A model generated the notes under the pieces. It was not told the origin of the DNA, ran no database searches, and saw nothing but the letters and a program-made list of their open reading frames with translations. The position numbers were made by a program, and so were the translations under genes. Positions 35,281-46,481 of a stretch of 64,000 bases of DNA are shown here, piece after piece. The stretch covers positions 62,001 through 126,000 of the forward strand of contig NZ_VFTG01000007.1 of the NCBI RefSeq assembly GCF_006439355.1. The letters are read 5' to 3'. How positions within the stretch are numbered: position 1 is the stretch's first letter; every line of letters starts with the position of its first letter. The DNA comes from Mesorhizobium sp. B4-1-3. GTDB lineage: Bacteria; Pseudomonadota; Alphaproteobacteria; Rhizobiales; Rhizobiaceae.

Positions 35281-37335
35281 TCAGGGGCGGCTATGCCTCC
35301 GTCTCGCCATCAGTATGGACTCGACAAGCTCCTGGTCTTTGTAGGGCTTCGCGAGCAAAGCAACATCCGCCGGCAGATCGCCGATTTCCTTGGTGTCGGC
35401 ATAACCGGTAATGATGATCGCAGGCCAATCCGCCTTCAGGCTGCGCGCAAATCGAATCACGTCCAAGCCTGACACGAGCGGCATGGCGAAATCAGTGACG
35501 ATTACGTCGAAATCCTGCGGCGCCTTCTCGATCCTGGCCAGTGCCTCGGCCCCGCCGGCGGCGCATGTCACATCGAAGCCGCTTTGCCTCAATGACGCAG
35601 CCGTCAACTCGCGCAGCGCATCACTGTCGTCGACCAACAGTATAGACGGCTGGGCGCCGTTGCCGTCAATGCGAGGTTGGCTGACCTGGCGCTGCTCGAC
35701 CGATCGAGCCGGCTGCTTCAATGATCGTGGCAGCCACAGGTGCATCGCCGTGCCTCGCCCGACAATGCTCTCGATCCGAAGCGTGCCGCCCGACTGCTTC
35801 GCAAAGCCGTAGACGGTACTCAAGCCAAGGCCGGTGCCCTTGCCGACGGGTTTCGTCGTGAAGAAGGGCTCTATGACTTTCGACACGATATCGGCCGGAA
35901 TGCCTGAACCAGTGTCGATGACCGAGACGACGACATAGTCGCCTTGGCCGAGTTCGTCGGAGCGACCGTCGGCCGTATGATTTTCGGCGCGTATGGTGAT
36001 CGAACCACCCGTGGGCATTGCGTCGCGCGCGTTGAAAACCAGGTTCATGAGGGCGAGTTCGAGTTGGCTTGCGTCCACGAGCACCGGCCAGACTGAGTCA
36101 TCTATTTGCCACTCGAAACGAACCAGACCGCCGAGCACCGGCGCGACAAGCCCGGTCAGGGTCTCGCCCAGGCCGGCAAGTTGCAAAGGTGCGGGCTTCA
36201 GGTGCTGCCGCCGCGAGAAGGCGAGCATGCGATTGATCAGATCGGCGCCTTGTTTGGCTGAGCGCCTTGTAAGGTCGAGCACTTTTTTTCCCTGCTCGTC
36301 GAGCGCGGTGCTGCGCTCGAGTAGCCCGAGCCCGCTGAGGATTGCCGCAAGCAGGTTGTTGAAATCATGGGCAAGTCCGCCTGTAAGCTTGCCGATGGCG
36401 TCAAGGCGCTGCGCCTTGAGCAGCCTGTCTTCAAGCTCGCGCCGCTCGGTTATGTCGAGCAAGGTGCCGACGATCTCGTCGGAACCTTCCAGGGGATCAT
36501 GCGAAAAGATCCCCTGATCCAGAAAGGTCCGATATTTGCCATCGGCGCATTGCCAACGGAATTCGCAACTGTACGAGCCAGCCGCCTTGGCGCCGAGGAG
36601 AGCGGCCTCGACATCCGGCAAGTCGTCAGGATGCACACGGCTGAGGCCAAAACCTGGTTCGGACGTCAGCCGCTCGGCCGAAAATCCCGTCAACCGCTCG
36701 ATACCGTTGGTGACGAAGCGAGCGTCGAACGGCGGCTCCGGCGATCGGGCATGAAAGCAAATCGGAACTGACTGCAGGATCGCTTCCTGACGCTGCTCGG
36801 CGACACGCAAGGCTCGCTCCGCTTCGAGTCTTGACTTGTGAGATTCGAGGGCCTGCTCCAGCAGCGTCTGCTCCACGATCGCCTTGCGCCGGATTTCAAG
36901 GGTCTTCTCGTGCAGTTCGACGAACACGGCCACCTTCGAACGCAGCATGGCTGAATCGAAGGGCTTGAAGACGAAATCAACCGCACCGGCATCGTAGCCG
37001 CGCAGCATATGCGCTTCTTCCTTGTTGATCGCAGTCAGGAAGATGATCGGAGTACGCCTCGACTGCTCCCGTCGGCGGATCAATGAGGCGGTCTCGTATC
37101 CATCCAATCCCGGCATCAGCACGTCCAGAAGGATAACGGCGAACTCTTCCTTCAGAAGAAACCGCAATGCCTCCTCGCCGGATTGTGCGCAGACAACCTC
37201 GCCCACTCCAGCCAGGACTTCGCTGATCGCCAGGAGATTGCGATCGTCATCATCAACGGCGAGGATGCGCGCGCCTTGCGCCACCTCCGACAGGGCTGCA
37301 CGATGCTCGGTTTTGGTCTTCAGCATCCTTTGCAT
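35281..37335 (-). CDS. Hybrid histidine kinase, REC-PAS-HK-REC
   Basis: A 684-aa cytoplasmic kinase with no transmembrane helix. Order: receiver domain (phospho-Asp71 in LLDVLMPGLDGYE), coiled linker (about 130-170), PAS domain (about 175-300), HisKA with the phospho-His in LTGGLAHDFNNLL (near 323), HATPase (NARDAMP, GTGLGLSTVYGF) and a C-terminal receiver (VTDFAMPLVSGLD). A start at 37335 leaves a 10-bp gap to the giant kinase; the frame runs further but overlaps that gene. It is probably the relay partner of the giant kinase in the same operon. Confidence 0.87.
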   Translation of the reverse strand: MQRMLKTKTEHRAALSEVAQGARILAVDDDDRNLLAISEVLAGVGEVVCAQSGEEALRFLLKEEFAVILLDVLMPGLDGYETASLIRRREQSRRTPIIFLTAINKEEAHMLRGYDAGAVDFVFKPFDSAMLRSKVAVFVELHEKTLEIRRKAIVEQTLLEQALESHKSRLEAERALRVAEQRQEAILQSVPICFHARSPEPPFDARFVTNGIERLTGFSAERLTSEPGFGLSRVHPDDLPDVEAALLGAKAAGSYSCEFRWQCADGKYRTFLDQGIFSHDPLEGSDEIVGTLLDITERRELEDRLLKAQRLDAIGKLTGGLAHDFNNLLAAILSGLGLLERSTALDEQGKKVLDLTRRSAKQGADLINRMLAFSRRQHLKPAPLQLAGLGETLTGLVAPVLGGLVRFEWQIDDSVWPVLVDASQLELALMNLVFNARDAMPTGGSITIRAENHTADGRSDELGQGDYVVVSVIDTGSGIPADIVSKVIEPFFTTKPVGKGTGLGLSTVYGFAKQSGGTLRIESIVGRGTAMHLWLPRSLKQPARSVEQRQVSQPRIDGNGAQPSILLVDDSDALRELTAASLRQSGFDVTCAAGGAEALARIEKAPQDFDVIVTDFAMPLVSGLDVIRFARSLKADWPAIIITGYADTKEIGDLPADVALLAKPYKDQELVESILMARRRHSRP

Positions 37336-37345
37336 TGCCGACCCG

Positions 37346-40300
37346 TCACATGACCGCCACGAGCTTCTCTGACGGGTGGGCGTGCTGTCTCGATCGACCG
37401 ATCCAGACCCGGAGCAGCGCGAGCAAAAGGTCAAGATCCACAGGCTTTGCTATGTAGTCCGAGGCGCCAGCATCAAGGCACTTTTGCCGGTCGCCCTTCA
37501 TCGCCTTGGCAGTCACCGAGATCAGGGGGACATGCGCGATTGGCGGCATGCCACGTATCTGCCGCATGGTCTCATAACCGTCCATCTCAGGCATCATGAT
37601 GTCGATGAGCGCGACGTCCATGTCTGGATTTTGCTCGAGCAGCGCGATGCCGTCGCGACCACGCTCGGCATGCAGAACCTCAATGCCATATGTTTCGAGC
37701 ACACTGGTCAGCGAATAGATGTTGCGAATGTCGTCGTCGACGATGAGAACTTTGGCGCCGGCAAGATCGGACCCATCCGATCGTTGAGCGGCCGCAGCCC
37801 CGTTCGTACGACTATCCCGTGGCAGGGTTGCCGACATCAGCAGCGCCAGCTGGCCAACATTCTCGGCACGGGCAACGTCCGCCAACTCCGGTCTCAGCCC
37901 GATCAGTTGCTCCAGCGCCTCCGGATAAGGTGCGAAGAACACAAGCTTGGATGACAGCTTCTCCAGAGAGCCCGCCATATCCTCGATCATCTTGGCATTG
38001 TCCTTGCCCGACCTTCCGAAGCCTAGCACGATCGCGTCATACGCATCGAACTCCATCCTCCGCCCGTTTGCGGCGATCCGACCGACAGGCGCGACGGAAG
38101 TGACGCCATCGCGAATCGCTTCGACCAAGGCGAGCCGCCGCTCGGGATCGGCATCCACGATCAGGACATTGCGCTGCAGGCGCAACTTGCTCGAATGAAT
38201 GTCCTCGAACACCTTCACGAGGTCGTCCGACGATACGGGCTTTGTCGAGACGCTGGCGGCGCCATTGCGCAACAGGCCTGCCGTGTCTTCCGCACCCGAT
38301 ATGACATGTATCGGGATGCCCGCGGTCTTGGGGTCGTGCCGCAGAAGGTCGAACAGCACCCAGCCATCTATATCCGAAAGGCCGAGATCCAGGGTGATCG
38401 CATCCGGGACCAATTTTCTTGCCAGCGCCACCGTCCCGGAACCCGCCGTGGACAGGACGCCCTTGAGGCCCGCGGAGCGAGCCATGCCCAGCAGCAGCCC
38501 GGCAAAGGTGGGGTCATCCTCAATGATCAGCACGACCCGGTCTTCGGGAGAGAGCGCATCCCGATCGTCGATCAGTTCGGGAACCGAAGCACCGGCCGCG
38601 GGGGCCATCACGTCCTGTTCGACGATGACGGGCTGCGAAACCGCCCGCGGACCTTCGATGGGGATGATGAGCGTGAATGTGGAACCCTTGCCGGGCGTGC
38701 TCTCCACTCTCAGTTCGCCTCCCAGCAGCCGCGCGATCTCACGGCTGATGGAAAGGCCGAGCCCGGTACCGCCATATTTTCGGCTGGTGGTGCCGTCGGC
38801 CTGTTGGAAAGCCTCGAAAATCAGCTTCTGCTTGTCCTCGGGAATGCCGATGCCGGTATCCGTGACCGCGATGGCCACCGCCTTGGGCGCCTGGACACCA
38901 TTGCGCCGCGTGATCTTCTCGGGCCTGAAGGTGAGGCTGACCTTACCGGTCGACGTGAATTTGAACGCGTTCGACAACAGATTGAGCACGATTTGCTGTA
39001 GCCGCTTTTCGTCGGTGCGGACGGTCTCAGGAAGTCCGGGATCAAGTTCGATGGTGAAGCCCAGCCCCTTATCGGCAGCCAACTGACGAAACGTGCGTTC
39101 CATGTGCTGGCGAAGATGCGCCAGCGGCATGTCGTTGATCTCGACGGAAACGGTGCCTGACTCGATCTTGGACAGATCGAGAATGTCGTTGATAAGGCTG
39201 AGCAGGTCGGTCCCGGCCGAATTGATGGTTCGGGCAAACTCGACTTGCTTGTCGTTGAGATTGCCCTGCTGGTTGCTGGCCAGCAGATTCGACAGGATGA
39301 GCAGCGAGTTGAGCGGTGTGCGCAGCTCGTGGCTCATATTGGCCAGAAATTCGGATTTGTACTTGGAGGTCAGCGCGAGCTGTTCGGCCTTCTCCTCGAG
39401 CGCCCGCCGAGCCATTTCGATTTCGAGATTCTTGTTCTCCACCTGCTTCTTTTCGTTTTCGAGCAGTTGCGCCTTTTCCTGCAGCTCTTCATTGGTGGCG
39501 TGCAGTTCCTCCTGCTTCTTCGTCAGTTCCGTCTGCCGCGCCTGCAGTTCGGAGGTCAGAAGCTGCGACTGTTTGAGCAGACCTTCGGTGCGCATCGTGG
39601 CCGCGATGGTGTTGAGCACGATGCCGACGGATTCCATCAGCTGATTGAGGAAGGACTGGTGCGTGTCGCGAAATTCACTGAAGGAGGCAAGCTCGATCAC
39701 CGCCTTGACCTCGTCTTCGAAGAGCGCGGGCAGGATGATGACATTGGCCGGCGCGGCGCTGCCGAGGCCGGTTGTAATGCGCAGGAAGTCCGGCGGCACA
39801 TTGTCGAGGACGATCGCACGCTTGTCGGCAGCGCTTTGGCCGATAAGGCCCTCGCGCAGGTCAAGCCGCTGTTTCATCGAGCCCTTGCTTTCGGCGCCAT
39901 AGGATGCCGCGAGCTCGAGATAGGACTCGTCTTCTTCCCGATTGGTTACATAAAATACGCCGTATTGCGCGTTCACCAGCGGCGCCAGCTCCGACATGAT
40001 CAGACGCGACACCGTAGCCAGATCGCGCTCGCCCTGCAGCATGCGTGAGAAACGCGCCAGATTGGTCTTCAGCCAATCCTGTTCGGCATTCTTGAGCGTC
40101 TGATCCTTGAGGTTGCGGATCATCTCGTTGATGTTGTCCTTGAGCGCCGCCACCTCGCCTGACGCCTGGACGCTGATCGAGCGCGTCAGATCACCCTTGG
40201 TCACCGCGGTCGAGACTTCCGCGATGGCACGCACCTGGGTCGTGAGATTGGCTGCGAGCTGATTGACATTGTCCGTCAGGTCGCGCCAGAGCCCGGCCGC

Positions 40301-43042
40301 GCCCGGCACACGAGCCTGGCCGCCAAGCTTGCCTTCGATACCGACCTCACGCGCGACGTTGGTCACCTGGTCGGCAAAGGTGGCGAGCGTCTCGATCATG
40401 CCGTTGATGGTATCGGCCAGCGAGGCGATTTCGCCCTTGGCATCGACGGTAAGCTTGCGGCGCAGATTTCCCTGCGCCACTGCGGTCACGACATCGGCGA
40501 TGCCGCGCACCTGGTTGGTAAGGTTGGTGGCCATCAGGTTGACGTTGTCGGTCAAGTCCTTCCAGGTGCCGGCAACGCCCTCGACGCGAGCCTGGCCGCC
40601 GAGCTTGCCCTCGGTGCCGACCTCGCGCGCCACGCGCGTCACCTCCCCGGCGAAAGAGTTCAGCTGATCGACCATGGTGTTGATCGTCGACTTCAGCTCC
40701 AGGATCTCGCCCTTGACGTCCACCGTGATCTTTTTCGACAGATCGCCGCGTGCGACGGCGGTGGTCACCTCGGCGATATTACGCACCTGGCCGGTGAGAT
40801 TTTCGGCCATGGAATTCACGTTATCGGTGAGGTCTTTCCAGGTGCCGGCGACGCCGCGGACCTGGGCCTGGCCACCCAATTTGCCCTCGGTGCCGACCTC
40901 GCGGGCGACGCGGGTCACCTCTCCGGCGAATGAGTTCAACTGGTCGACCATGGTGTTGATCGTCGACTTCAACTCCAGAATTTCGCCTTTGACGTCGACC
41001 GTGATCTTCTTGGAAAGATCGCCAAGCGCGACGGCAGTGGTCACTTCGGCGATGTTGCGCACCTGGCCGGTCAAATTCGCGGCCATGGCATTCACATTGT
41101 CGGTCAGGTCCTTCCACGTACCGGCCACACCACGCACCTGCGCCTGCCCACCCAGCTTGCCGTCCGAGCCGACCTCGCGCGCAACGCGCGTCACTTCCGA
41201 CGCAAACGAGTTGAGCTGATCCACCATCGTATTGATGACGTCCTTGATCTGCAGGATCTCGCCCAGAGCGTCGACCGTGATCTTTTGCGTCAAGTCGCCG
41301 GTGGCGATCGCGGTCGCGACCTTGGAGACGTCACGCAACTGCACCGTGAGATTGCCGGCCATGGCATTCACATTGTCGGTCAAATCCTTCCAGGTGCCGC
41401 CGACGCCTTCGACATGCGCTTGGCCGCCGAGCTTACCCTCCGAGCCGACTTCGCGCGCCACGCGCGTCACTTCCGAGGCGAAGGAATTGAGCTGATCCAC
41501 CATCGTGTTGACGGTGTCCTTCAGTTCCAGAATTTCGCCCTTGACGTCGACCGTGATCTTCTTCGACAGGTCGCCGCGCGCGACGGCTGTGGTCACCTCG
41601 GCGATGTTGCGCACCTGGCCCGTAAGGTTGGCAGCCATCAGGTTGACGCTGTCGGTCAGGTCCTTCCAGGTACCGCCGACGCCCTTCACGTCGGCTTGGC
41701 CGCCAAGCTTGCCTTCGGTGCCCACCTCGCGGGCAACGCGCGTCACCTCGGACGCAAAGGAATTGAGCTGGTCCACCATGGTGTTGATGGTGTCCTTGAG
41801 CTCCAGGATCTCGCCCTGAACGGCCACCGTGATTTTCTTCGACAGATCGCCCGACGCGACCGCCGTCGTCACTTCGGCGATGTTGCGAACCTGTCCGGTC
41901 AGGTTTTCCGCCATCGAGTTCACATTGTCCGTCAGATCCTTCCATGTGCCGGCGACACCACGCACCTGGGCCTGACCGCCCAGCTTGCCCTCGGAACCGA
42001 CCTCGCGCGCCACGCGAGTGACTTCCGAGGCGAAGGAATTGAGCTGGTCCACCATCGTGTTGATGGTGTTCTTCAGTTCGAGAATTTCGCCCTTCACATC
42101 GACGGTGATCTTTTTCGAAAGGTCGCCGAGCGCAACGGCCGTCGTGACCTCGGCGATGTTGCGGACCTGACCCGTCAGGTTCTCGGCCATCGAGTTCACG
42201 TTGTCGGTAAGGTCTTTCCAGGTGCCGCCGACCCCCTCGACGCGTGCCTGACCGCCGAGCTTGCCTTCGGTGCCGACCTCGCGCGCCACACGGGTCACTT
42301 CCGAGGCGAAGGAATTGAGCTGGTCCACCATAGTGTTGATGGTGTTCTTCAGCTCCAGGATCTCGCCTTTCACGTCGACGGTAATTTTCTTCGACAGGTC
42401 GCCCGAGGCGACGGCAGTGGTAACTTCGGCGATGTTGCGGACCTGCCCAGTGAGATTGGTCGCCATGGCATTGACGTTGTCGGTCAGGTCTTTCCAGGTG
42501 CCGGCCACGCCCTTCACGCGCGCCTGGCCGCCGAGCTTGCCTTCGGTGCCCACCTCGCGGGCGACGCGTGTCACCTCCGAAGCGAAGGACCCCAATTGCC
42601 CGACCATCGTGTTGACGACCTTGCCGATACGGAGAAACTCGCCCCGCAGGGGCCGGCCGTCGATCTCCACCATCATGGTTTGCGACAGGTCGCCTTTGGC
42701 AACCGCACCAATGACGCGGGCTACTTCCGTCGTCGGCTGAACCATGTCCTCGATCAGATCGTTGACGGAGCGGACGCTTGTTTCCCAACTTCCTGTGGCA
42801 TTGCGCACATGGCCGCGCTCGCCAATCCGCCCGTCCTTGCCGACCACCCTGCTCAGCCGCTCGAACTCGCGCGTGACCTGATCGTTGATCTCCACGATCT
42901 GGTTGAAGGTGTCTGCGATGTCGGAATCGAGCCCCTCATATATATTGTCGATGCGCACAGAGAAGTCGCCTCGTCGGAAGGCCTTGAGCGCATTCAAAAT
43001 CTGGCGACGGTCCAACTGCGACTTGGATTTCAGCGTACTCAC
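37346..43042 (-). CDS. Giant poly-HAMP hybrid histidine kinase
   Basis: A 1,898-aa soluble hybrid kinase. Residues 1-140 hold a degenerate first HAMP-type unit. Residues 142-970 are nine tandem units of 92 residues ([20 protein letters not shown] ... [11 protein letters not shown]). Then come a GAF-like domain (about 1010-1160), a coiled coil (about 1170-1220), HisKA with [15 protein letters not shown] (His near 1234), HATPase (about 1340-1460), a receiver ([11 protein letters not shown]), a degenerate receiver-like segment lacking a clear phospho-Asp, and a final receiver ([13 protein letters not shown]). No signal peptide or transmembrane helix is seen. The architecture recalls fungal group III (Nik1/Os-1) osmosensing kinases. 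It heads a two-kinase operon, with an EcfG-type promoter upstream. Confidence 0.92.
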   Translation of the reverse strand: MSTLKSKSQLDRRQILNALKAFRRGDFSVRIDNIYEGLDSDIADTFNQIVEINDQVTREFERLSRVVGKDGRIGERGHVRNATGSWETSVRSVNDLIEDMVQPTTEVARVIGAVAKGDLSQTMMVEIDGRPLRGEFLRIGKVVNTMVGQLGSFASEVTRVAREVGTEGKLGGQARVKGVAGTWKDLTDNVNAMATNLTGQVRNIAEVTTAVASGDLSKKITVDVKGEILELKNTINTMVDQLNSFASEVTRVAREVGTEGKLGGQARVEGVGGTWKDLTDNVNSMAENLTGQVRNIAEVTTAVALGDLSKKITVDVKGEILELKNTINTMVDQLNSFASEVTRVAREVGSEGKLGGQAQVRGVAGTWKDLTDNVNSMAENLTGQVRNIAEVTTAVASGDLSKKITVAVQGEILELKDTINTMVDQLNSFASEVTRVAREVGTEGKLGGQADVKGVGGTWKDLTDSVNLMAANLTGQVRNIAEVTTAVARGDLSKKITVDVKGEILELKDTVNTMVDQLNSFASEVTRVAREVGSEGKLGGQAHVEGVGGTWKDLTDNVNAMAGNLTVQLRDVSKVATAIATGDLTQKITVDALGEILQIKDVINTMVDQLNSFASEVTRVAREVGSDGKLGGQAQVRGVAGTWKDLTDNVNAMAANLTGQVRNIAEVTTAVALGDLSKKITVDVKGEILELKSTINTMVDQLNSFAGEVTRVAREVGTEGKLGGQAQVRGVAGTWKDLTDNVNSMAENLTGQVRNIAEVTTAVARGDLSKKITVDVKGEILELKSTINTMVDQLNSFAGEVTRVAREVGTEGKLGGQARVEGVAGTWKDLTDNVNLMATNLTNQVRGIADVVTAVAQGNLRRKLTVDAKGEIASLADTINGMIETLATFADQVTNVAREVGIEGKLGGQARVPGAAGLWRDLTDNVNQLAANLTTQVRAIAEVSTAVTKGDLTRSISVQASGEVAALKDNINEMIRNLKDQTLKNAEQDWLKTNLARFSRMLQGERDLATVSRLIMSELAPLVNAQYGVFYVTNREEDESYLELAASYGAESKGSMKQRLDLREGLIGQSAADKRAIVLDNVPPDFLRITTGLGSAAPANVIILPALFEDEVKAVIELASFSEFRDTHQSFLNQLMESVGIVLNTIAATMRTEGLLKQSQLLTSELQARQTELTKKQEELHATNEELQEKAQLLENEKKQVENKNLEIEMARRALEEKAEQLALTSKYKSEFLANMSHELRTPLNSLLILSNLLASNQQGNLNDKQVEFARTINSAGTDLLSLINDILDLSKIESGTVSVEINDMPLAHLRQHMERTFRQLAADKGLGFTIELDPGLPETVRTDEKRLQQIVLNLLSNAFKFTSTGKVSLTFRPEKITRRNGVQAPKAVAIAVTDTGIGIPEDKQKLIFEAFQQADGTTSRKYGGTGLGLSISREIARLLGGELRVESTPGKGSTFTLIIPIEGPRAVSQPVIVEQDVMAPAAGASVPELIDDRDALSPEDRVVLIIEDDPTFAGLLLGMARSAGLKGVLSTAGSGTVALARKLVPDAITLDLGLSDIDGWVLFDLLRHDPKTAGIPIHVISGAEDTAGLLRNGAASVSTKPVSSDDLVKVFEDIHSSKLRLQRNVLIVDADPERRLALVEAIRDGVTSVAPVGRIAANGRRMEFDAYDAIVLGFGRSGKDNAKMIEDMAGSLEKLSSKLVFFAPYPEALEQLIGLRPELADVARAENVGQLALLMSATLPRDSRTNGAAAAQRSDGSDLAGAKVLIVDDDIRNIYSLTSVLETYGIEVLHAERGRDGIALLEQNPDMDVALIDIMMPEMDGYETMRQIRGMPPIAHVPLISVTAKAMKGDRQKCLDAGASDYIAKPVDLDLLLALLRVWIGRSRQHAHPSEKLVAVM
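40132..42619 (-). repeat. Nine coding tandem repeats of 276 bp (HAMP array)
   Basis: Each unit encodes 92 residues and most differ at only a handful of positions ([32 protein letters not shown]). The last unit, nearest the GAF domain, is the most diverged ([22 protein letters not shown]). High DNA identity makes unit gain or loss by recombination, and assembly collapse, likely. Confidence 0.9.
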
Positions 43043-43128
43043 AGCGCCCCCTCACAGCCCTGGTGGATAACGATGACGACTGTCGTGAATAAAAACTGCC
43101 CCTCGCGGTACACTACCGCGGGAGGCAC

Positions 43129-43153
43129 AACGCGCGAGCCGTGCTTCGGTTCC
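43129..43153 (-). promoter_or_regulatory. EcfG-type (general stress) promoter
   Basis: On the minus strand GGAAC (43149-43153) and CGTT (43129-43132) are separated by exactly 16 bp, the same spacing as at 28028-28052. It points to the giant kinase gene with a predicted leader of about 80 nt. The surrounding 235-bp gap holds no gene. Confidence 0.55.
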
Positions 43154-43277
43154 ATTGCGTTGGGCGGCGGAACATTCGTCAGCACCGCATGGCAAATGGT
43201 CGGACCCCGAACGTCGGATCGAAAGTTAGGTTGCAGCGTTCCCTGGTCTTGACGAAGCAGGTCCGCCTGTTTGAGAC

Positions 43278-44390
43278 ATGGAGCAAATGGAGACATTCGC
43301 TCCATGGGAGATGAACGGCGGTGAGCAGGCTTTGAAGCGCGTTTTTCGATTGCTTGCCGCGGCGATCTTGGTGTTCGGTGTGACCGGGTGCACCAGCATC
43401 TCCTATTATGCGCAATCGTTGGAAGGCCATGTCGAGATCATGGCCGCGCGCAAGAATGTCGCGAAGCTGATCCGCGATCCCTCTACGCCCAAGGCGTTGC
43501 GCGCCAAGCTGACGTCGGCCAGCGCCATCCGTCGCTTTGCCACGGAAGAGCTGGCGCTGCCCGACAACAGCAGCTACCGCAGCTATGTCGACGTCGGTCG
43601 CAACGATGTGACCTTGGCGGTCTTTGCCGCGCCGCAATTCTCGCTCGCGCCGGTAACATGGTGCTTTCCGGTGTTCGGCTGCGTTCCCTACAAGGGTTAT
43701 TTTTCTCGCAAGGACGCGCTCGAAAATGCCGCTGCGCTGCAGCGACAGGGGCTGGACGTCTATGTGACGGGCATCACAGCCTATTCCACGCTGGGCTGGT
43801 TCAGCGACCCGCTGCTCAGCACCATGCTGCGCCAGAACGACACCTATCTCGCAAGCCTCATCTTCCATGAGTTGGCGCATCAGAAGATCTATGTGAATGG
43901 CGACTCCGCGTTCAACGAGGCTTTCGCGGTTACCGTCGAAACCACCGGCACGAAGAAATGGCTCGCCGCCACCGGCAATCGCGCCGGATTGCGCAGCTAC
44001 GAAATCGATCGCAAGCGCAAGGCAGATTTTCTCGGATTGATAGCGAAAACCCGGGACGAGCTGAGGCAGGTCTATGGAAGTCCGCGTGGCCCGGAGCAGA
44101 TGGCTGCCGCCAAAGCCGCCACGATCGACAGGCTGCGGATGCGCTACCGGCAGATGCGCGACAAGCGCTGGGGTGGATATCGCGGATACGACGCCTGGTT
44201 CGATAGTCCGATCAACAACGCGAAGTTGGCAGCGACCGCCGTCTACGGCGAAGAGGTTCCAGCGTTCCTTCGCTTGTTCGACTTGTGCTCAGGCGACTAT
44301 CCGAGGTTCTACGCTTCTGTTCGACGGATCGGGAATCTGCCCGCGCCTTCCCGCGCCGAAGCGCTCAGGACCGTAGCTGCATGTCATTGA
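43278..44390 (+). CDS. Lipoprotein, predicted zinc aminopeptidase
   Basis: A 370-aa lipoprotein. A hydrophobic signal (RLLAAAILVFGVTGC) ends in a lipobox with Cys38. The gluzincin motif HELAHQ (His197, Glu198, His201) and a downstream Glu214 (FNEAFAV) give a complete zinc site of the predicted-aminopeptidase family (COG4324-like). Three starts are possible: 43278, 43287 and 43311. The last gives the most ordinary signal peptide but a poor ribosome-site spacing. It is divergent from the giant kinase and has no obvious operon partner. Confidence 0.82.
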   Translation: MEQMETFAPWEMNGGEQALKRVFRLLAAAILVFGVTGCTSISYYAQSLEGHVEIMAARKNVAKLIRDPSTPKALRAKLTSASAIRRFATEELALPDNSSYRSYVDVGRNDVTLAVFAAPQFSLAPVTWCFPVFGCVPYKGYFSRKDALENAAALQRQGLDVYVTGITAYSTLGWFSDPLLSTMLRQNDTYLASLIFHELAHQKIYVNGDSAFNEAFAVTVETTGTKKWLAATGNRAGLRSYEIDRKRKADFLGLIAKTRDELRQVYGSPRGPEQMAAAKAATIDRLRMRYRQMRDKRWGGYRGYDAWFDSPINNAKLAATAVYGEEVPAFLRLFDLCSGDYPRFYASVRRIGNLPAPSRAEALRTVAACH

Positions 44391-44399
44391 CGATGTAAG

Positions 44400-44618
44400 G
44401 GATTCCGGGGGCGCGCCGACGGCGACGCATGGTTCGCCAAGTGGCGCATGCGTCTGCCCGACGAGCACCTGCACCACTTCGACCGTGACTCGCTGGTGGC
44501 GCGGCTGGTGCATAGCGGCTTCGAATGCGTGACGCTGAACTGTTTCGAAGACGGGATCAGGCTGCGGCCCGGAGAAGCGGGCCCGAACATTCTGTCGGGT
44601 TTCTTCAGGAGGACTTAG
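44400..44618 (+). pseudogene. C-terminal remnant of a SAM-dependent methyltransferase
   Basis: One frame stays open from a stop at 44397 to TAG at 44616-44618 and reads GDAWFAKWRMRLPDEHLHHF, then continues SLVARLVHSGFECVTLNCFE to a final LSGFFRRT. This is the conserved end of class I methyltransferases (EHLHHFD, GFE, FEDGIR). The N-terminal SAM-binding domain is missing and there is no start signal at the left end. It lies between the lipoprotein gene and the araC gene. Confidence 0.65.
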
Positions 44619-44644
44619 GCCCCCGGTCGAGCGCCAATGGCAGA

Positions 44645-45577
44645 CTATTCCACCCAGGCAAGATCGCCCAGGTGGCGACGGACCCAGTTCATTTCTTCAG
44701 AAGCCGTGCGTCCGAAATGCCGCTTGAAGTCGCGGCTGAACTGAGCCGCGCTCTGATAGCCGACGGAAGCCGCGGCCTGAGCGATCGTGCCCTTGCGCGC
44801 CATCATCAGTCTTGCCTCGTGGAGCCGCATCGCCTTCACATACTGCATCGGGCTGCTTCCGGTCATCTCCTTGAAATGAACGTGATAGGAAGGCACGCTC
44901 ATGCCTGCTTCTCCCGCCAGATCGGCGACCGAGATTTCGGAGCTGTAGTTTTCCCGCAGCCATGCGAGGCTCCGCACGATCCTTCCCGACCTGCCCCTTT
45001 GCAGCAAGGCCGCGGTCATCGCGCCGCCTTGCGGGCCAATCAGGACCCGGTAATGCAGCTCGCGCAGAAGGCTTGATCCAAGAATGGCGGTCTCGACAGG
45101 GTCGCGAAGGGCCTTCAGCAGGCGCAGCAGGACATCCTCGATGTCGGGCCCGATCTTGCTCGATACGAGACTTCGCGGCCTGTCGCTTCCCACAATGGAA
45201 CGCGTCTCCAGCCGCGCGGCGATGTCCGCCGCCAGCCGCATGTCGAATTCGACATAGACCGCAAGCAGCGGGCGATCGGGGCTGGCCGTCGACTCCATTC
45301 GAAACGGCACAGGCACCGACACCGCCAGATAATGCTCTTCATCGTACAGGTAGACCTCCCGCTCGAGCATGCCTCGCTTGCTCCCCTGCAGGACGAACAC
45401 CGCGCCCGGCTCATAAAGCACGGGGACGTCATGGAACACGGCCTCCGTCCGGAGCACCCGCACGCTCTCGATCGCGGTCGCGTTGTATCCAATGCGTTCG
45501 GCGAGAGTTCCGGCGAGATCGACAAGGTCCCGCCTTCGCCCGGCGTCCGTTCCAATAGGATTTGGCAAGTCATTCAT
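44645..45577 (-). CDS. AraC-family regulator
   Basis: A 310-aa regulator with an AraC_N-type cupin domain (about 30-180) and two C-terminal helix-turn-helix units (VADLAGEAGMSVPSYHVHFKEMTGSSPMQYVKAMR; IAQAAASVGYQSAAQFSRDFKRHFG). The start at 45577 (MNDLPNPIG) is preferred; the frame is open to 45601. It is divergent from the SDR gene by 75 bp, the usual layout for this AraC branch, in which the adjacent oxidoreductase is the target. Confidence 0.87.
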   Translation of the reverse strand: MNDLPNPIGTDAGRRRDLVDLAGTLAERIGYNATAIESVRVLRTEAVFHDVPVLYEPGAVFVLQGSKRGMLEREVYLYDEEHYLAVSVPVPFRMESTASPDRPLLAVYVEFDMRLAADIAARLETRSIVGSDRPRSLVSSKIGPDIEDVLLRLLKALRDPVETAILGSSLLRELHYRVLIGPQGGAMTAALLQRGRSGRIVRSLAWLRENYSSEISVADLAGEAGMSVPSYHVHFKEMTGSSPMQYVKAMRLHEARLMMARKGTIAQAAASVGYQSAAQFSRDFKRHFGRTASEEMNWVRRHLGDLAWVE

Positions 45578-45652
45578 ATGAATCGCAATCGATGATGCCA
45601 TCGCCGCATACTATTTGCCAAGGCGCACTCCATCAATGAAGGACCGCAGACC

Positions 45653-46481
45653 ATGGCTAAAAAGACCTTTTTCATCACCGGCGCCAATTCCGGCTTTGGC
45701 CTCGCCATCGCTTCCGCCGCCATCCAGGCGGGCCATACGGTCGTTGGCACCGTCCGGTCCGAGACGTCGCGCGCGGCACTTCGAAGATCCCTCTCCGCGA
45801 TCCGGACCGTCATCTGCGATGTCACGGAGTTCGATCGCGTGCCGGACGTCGTCGCGCAGGCAGAGGAAGAGCACGGGCCTGTCGACGTCCTGATCAACAA
45901 TGCCGGCTACGGCCATGAGGGCGTGCTTGAAGAGTCGCCGCTAGAAGAGATGCGGCGTCAGTTCGACGTGAACGTCTTCGGTGCCGTCGCGGTCGCCAAG
46001 GCGTTTCTTCCCAGGTTTCGCGAGCGGCGCCGGGGCTTCATCGTCAATGTCACGTCGATGGGCGGCATGATCACGATGCCGGGCATTGCTTACTACTGCG
46101 GCAGCAAGTTCGCGCTCCAGGGCATATCGGAGGTGATGCGTTCGGAAATGGCCCCGTTCGGCGTTCGCGTTACGGCGGTATGCCCCGGCTCCTTTCGGAC
46201 GGACTGGGCCGGGCGCTCCATGGTCCCGGACCGAAAGGTCCATCTCGGATTACGATGCGCTGTTCGATCCGATCCGGGAGGCCCGGCAGGCGAAAAACGG
46301 CAAACAGCTTGGCGATTCCGACAAGCTTGCGAAGGCCGTATTGGCTTTGGTGGAATCCGAAGCCCCGCCGCCGCAACTCCTGCTTGGCAGCGACGCCCTC
46401 AGGCTCGTGTCCGAGCGTATCCAGCGCCTGCAGCAAGAGATCGAAGCCTGGAGGGCCGTAACCATCTCGACCGATGGCTGA
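45653..46481 (+). pseudogene. SDR oxidoreductase disrupted by a +1 frameshift
   Basis: The first 191 codons encode a normal SDR: TGANSGFG, NNAGYG and YYCGSKFALQG. After GRSMV the frame changes: the conserved C-terminus (RTERSISDYDALFDPIREAR through ISTDG) continues in the next frame to TGA at 46479-46481. Removing one C from the CCC at 46225-46227 restores a single 275-codon gene. As given, the protein gains an unrelated tail to 46489. The downstream frame still looks protein-like, so the event is recent or is a sequencing error. Confidence 0.8.

Noticed and set aside
40132..42619. CRISPR array or satellite DNA suggested by the strong repetition
   Set aside because: The period is exactly 276 bp, in frame throughout, and encodes HAMP units within one open reading frame.
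43100..43122. CCTCGCGGTACACTACCGCGGGAGG inverted repeat near the giant kinase promoter, as a terminator
   Set aside because: It has short arms, no T-run, and lies between divergent genes where no transcript ends are expected. It could be a regulator site but I have no second copy.
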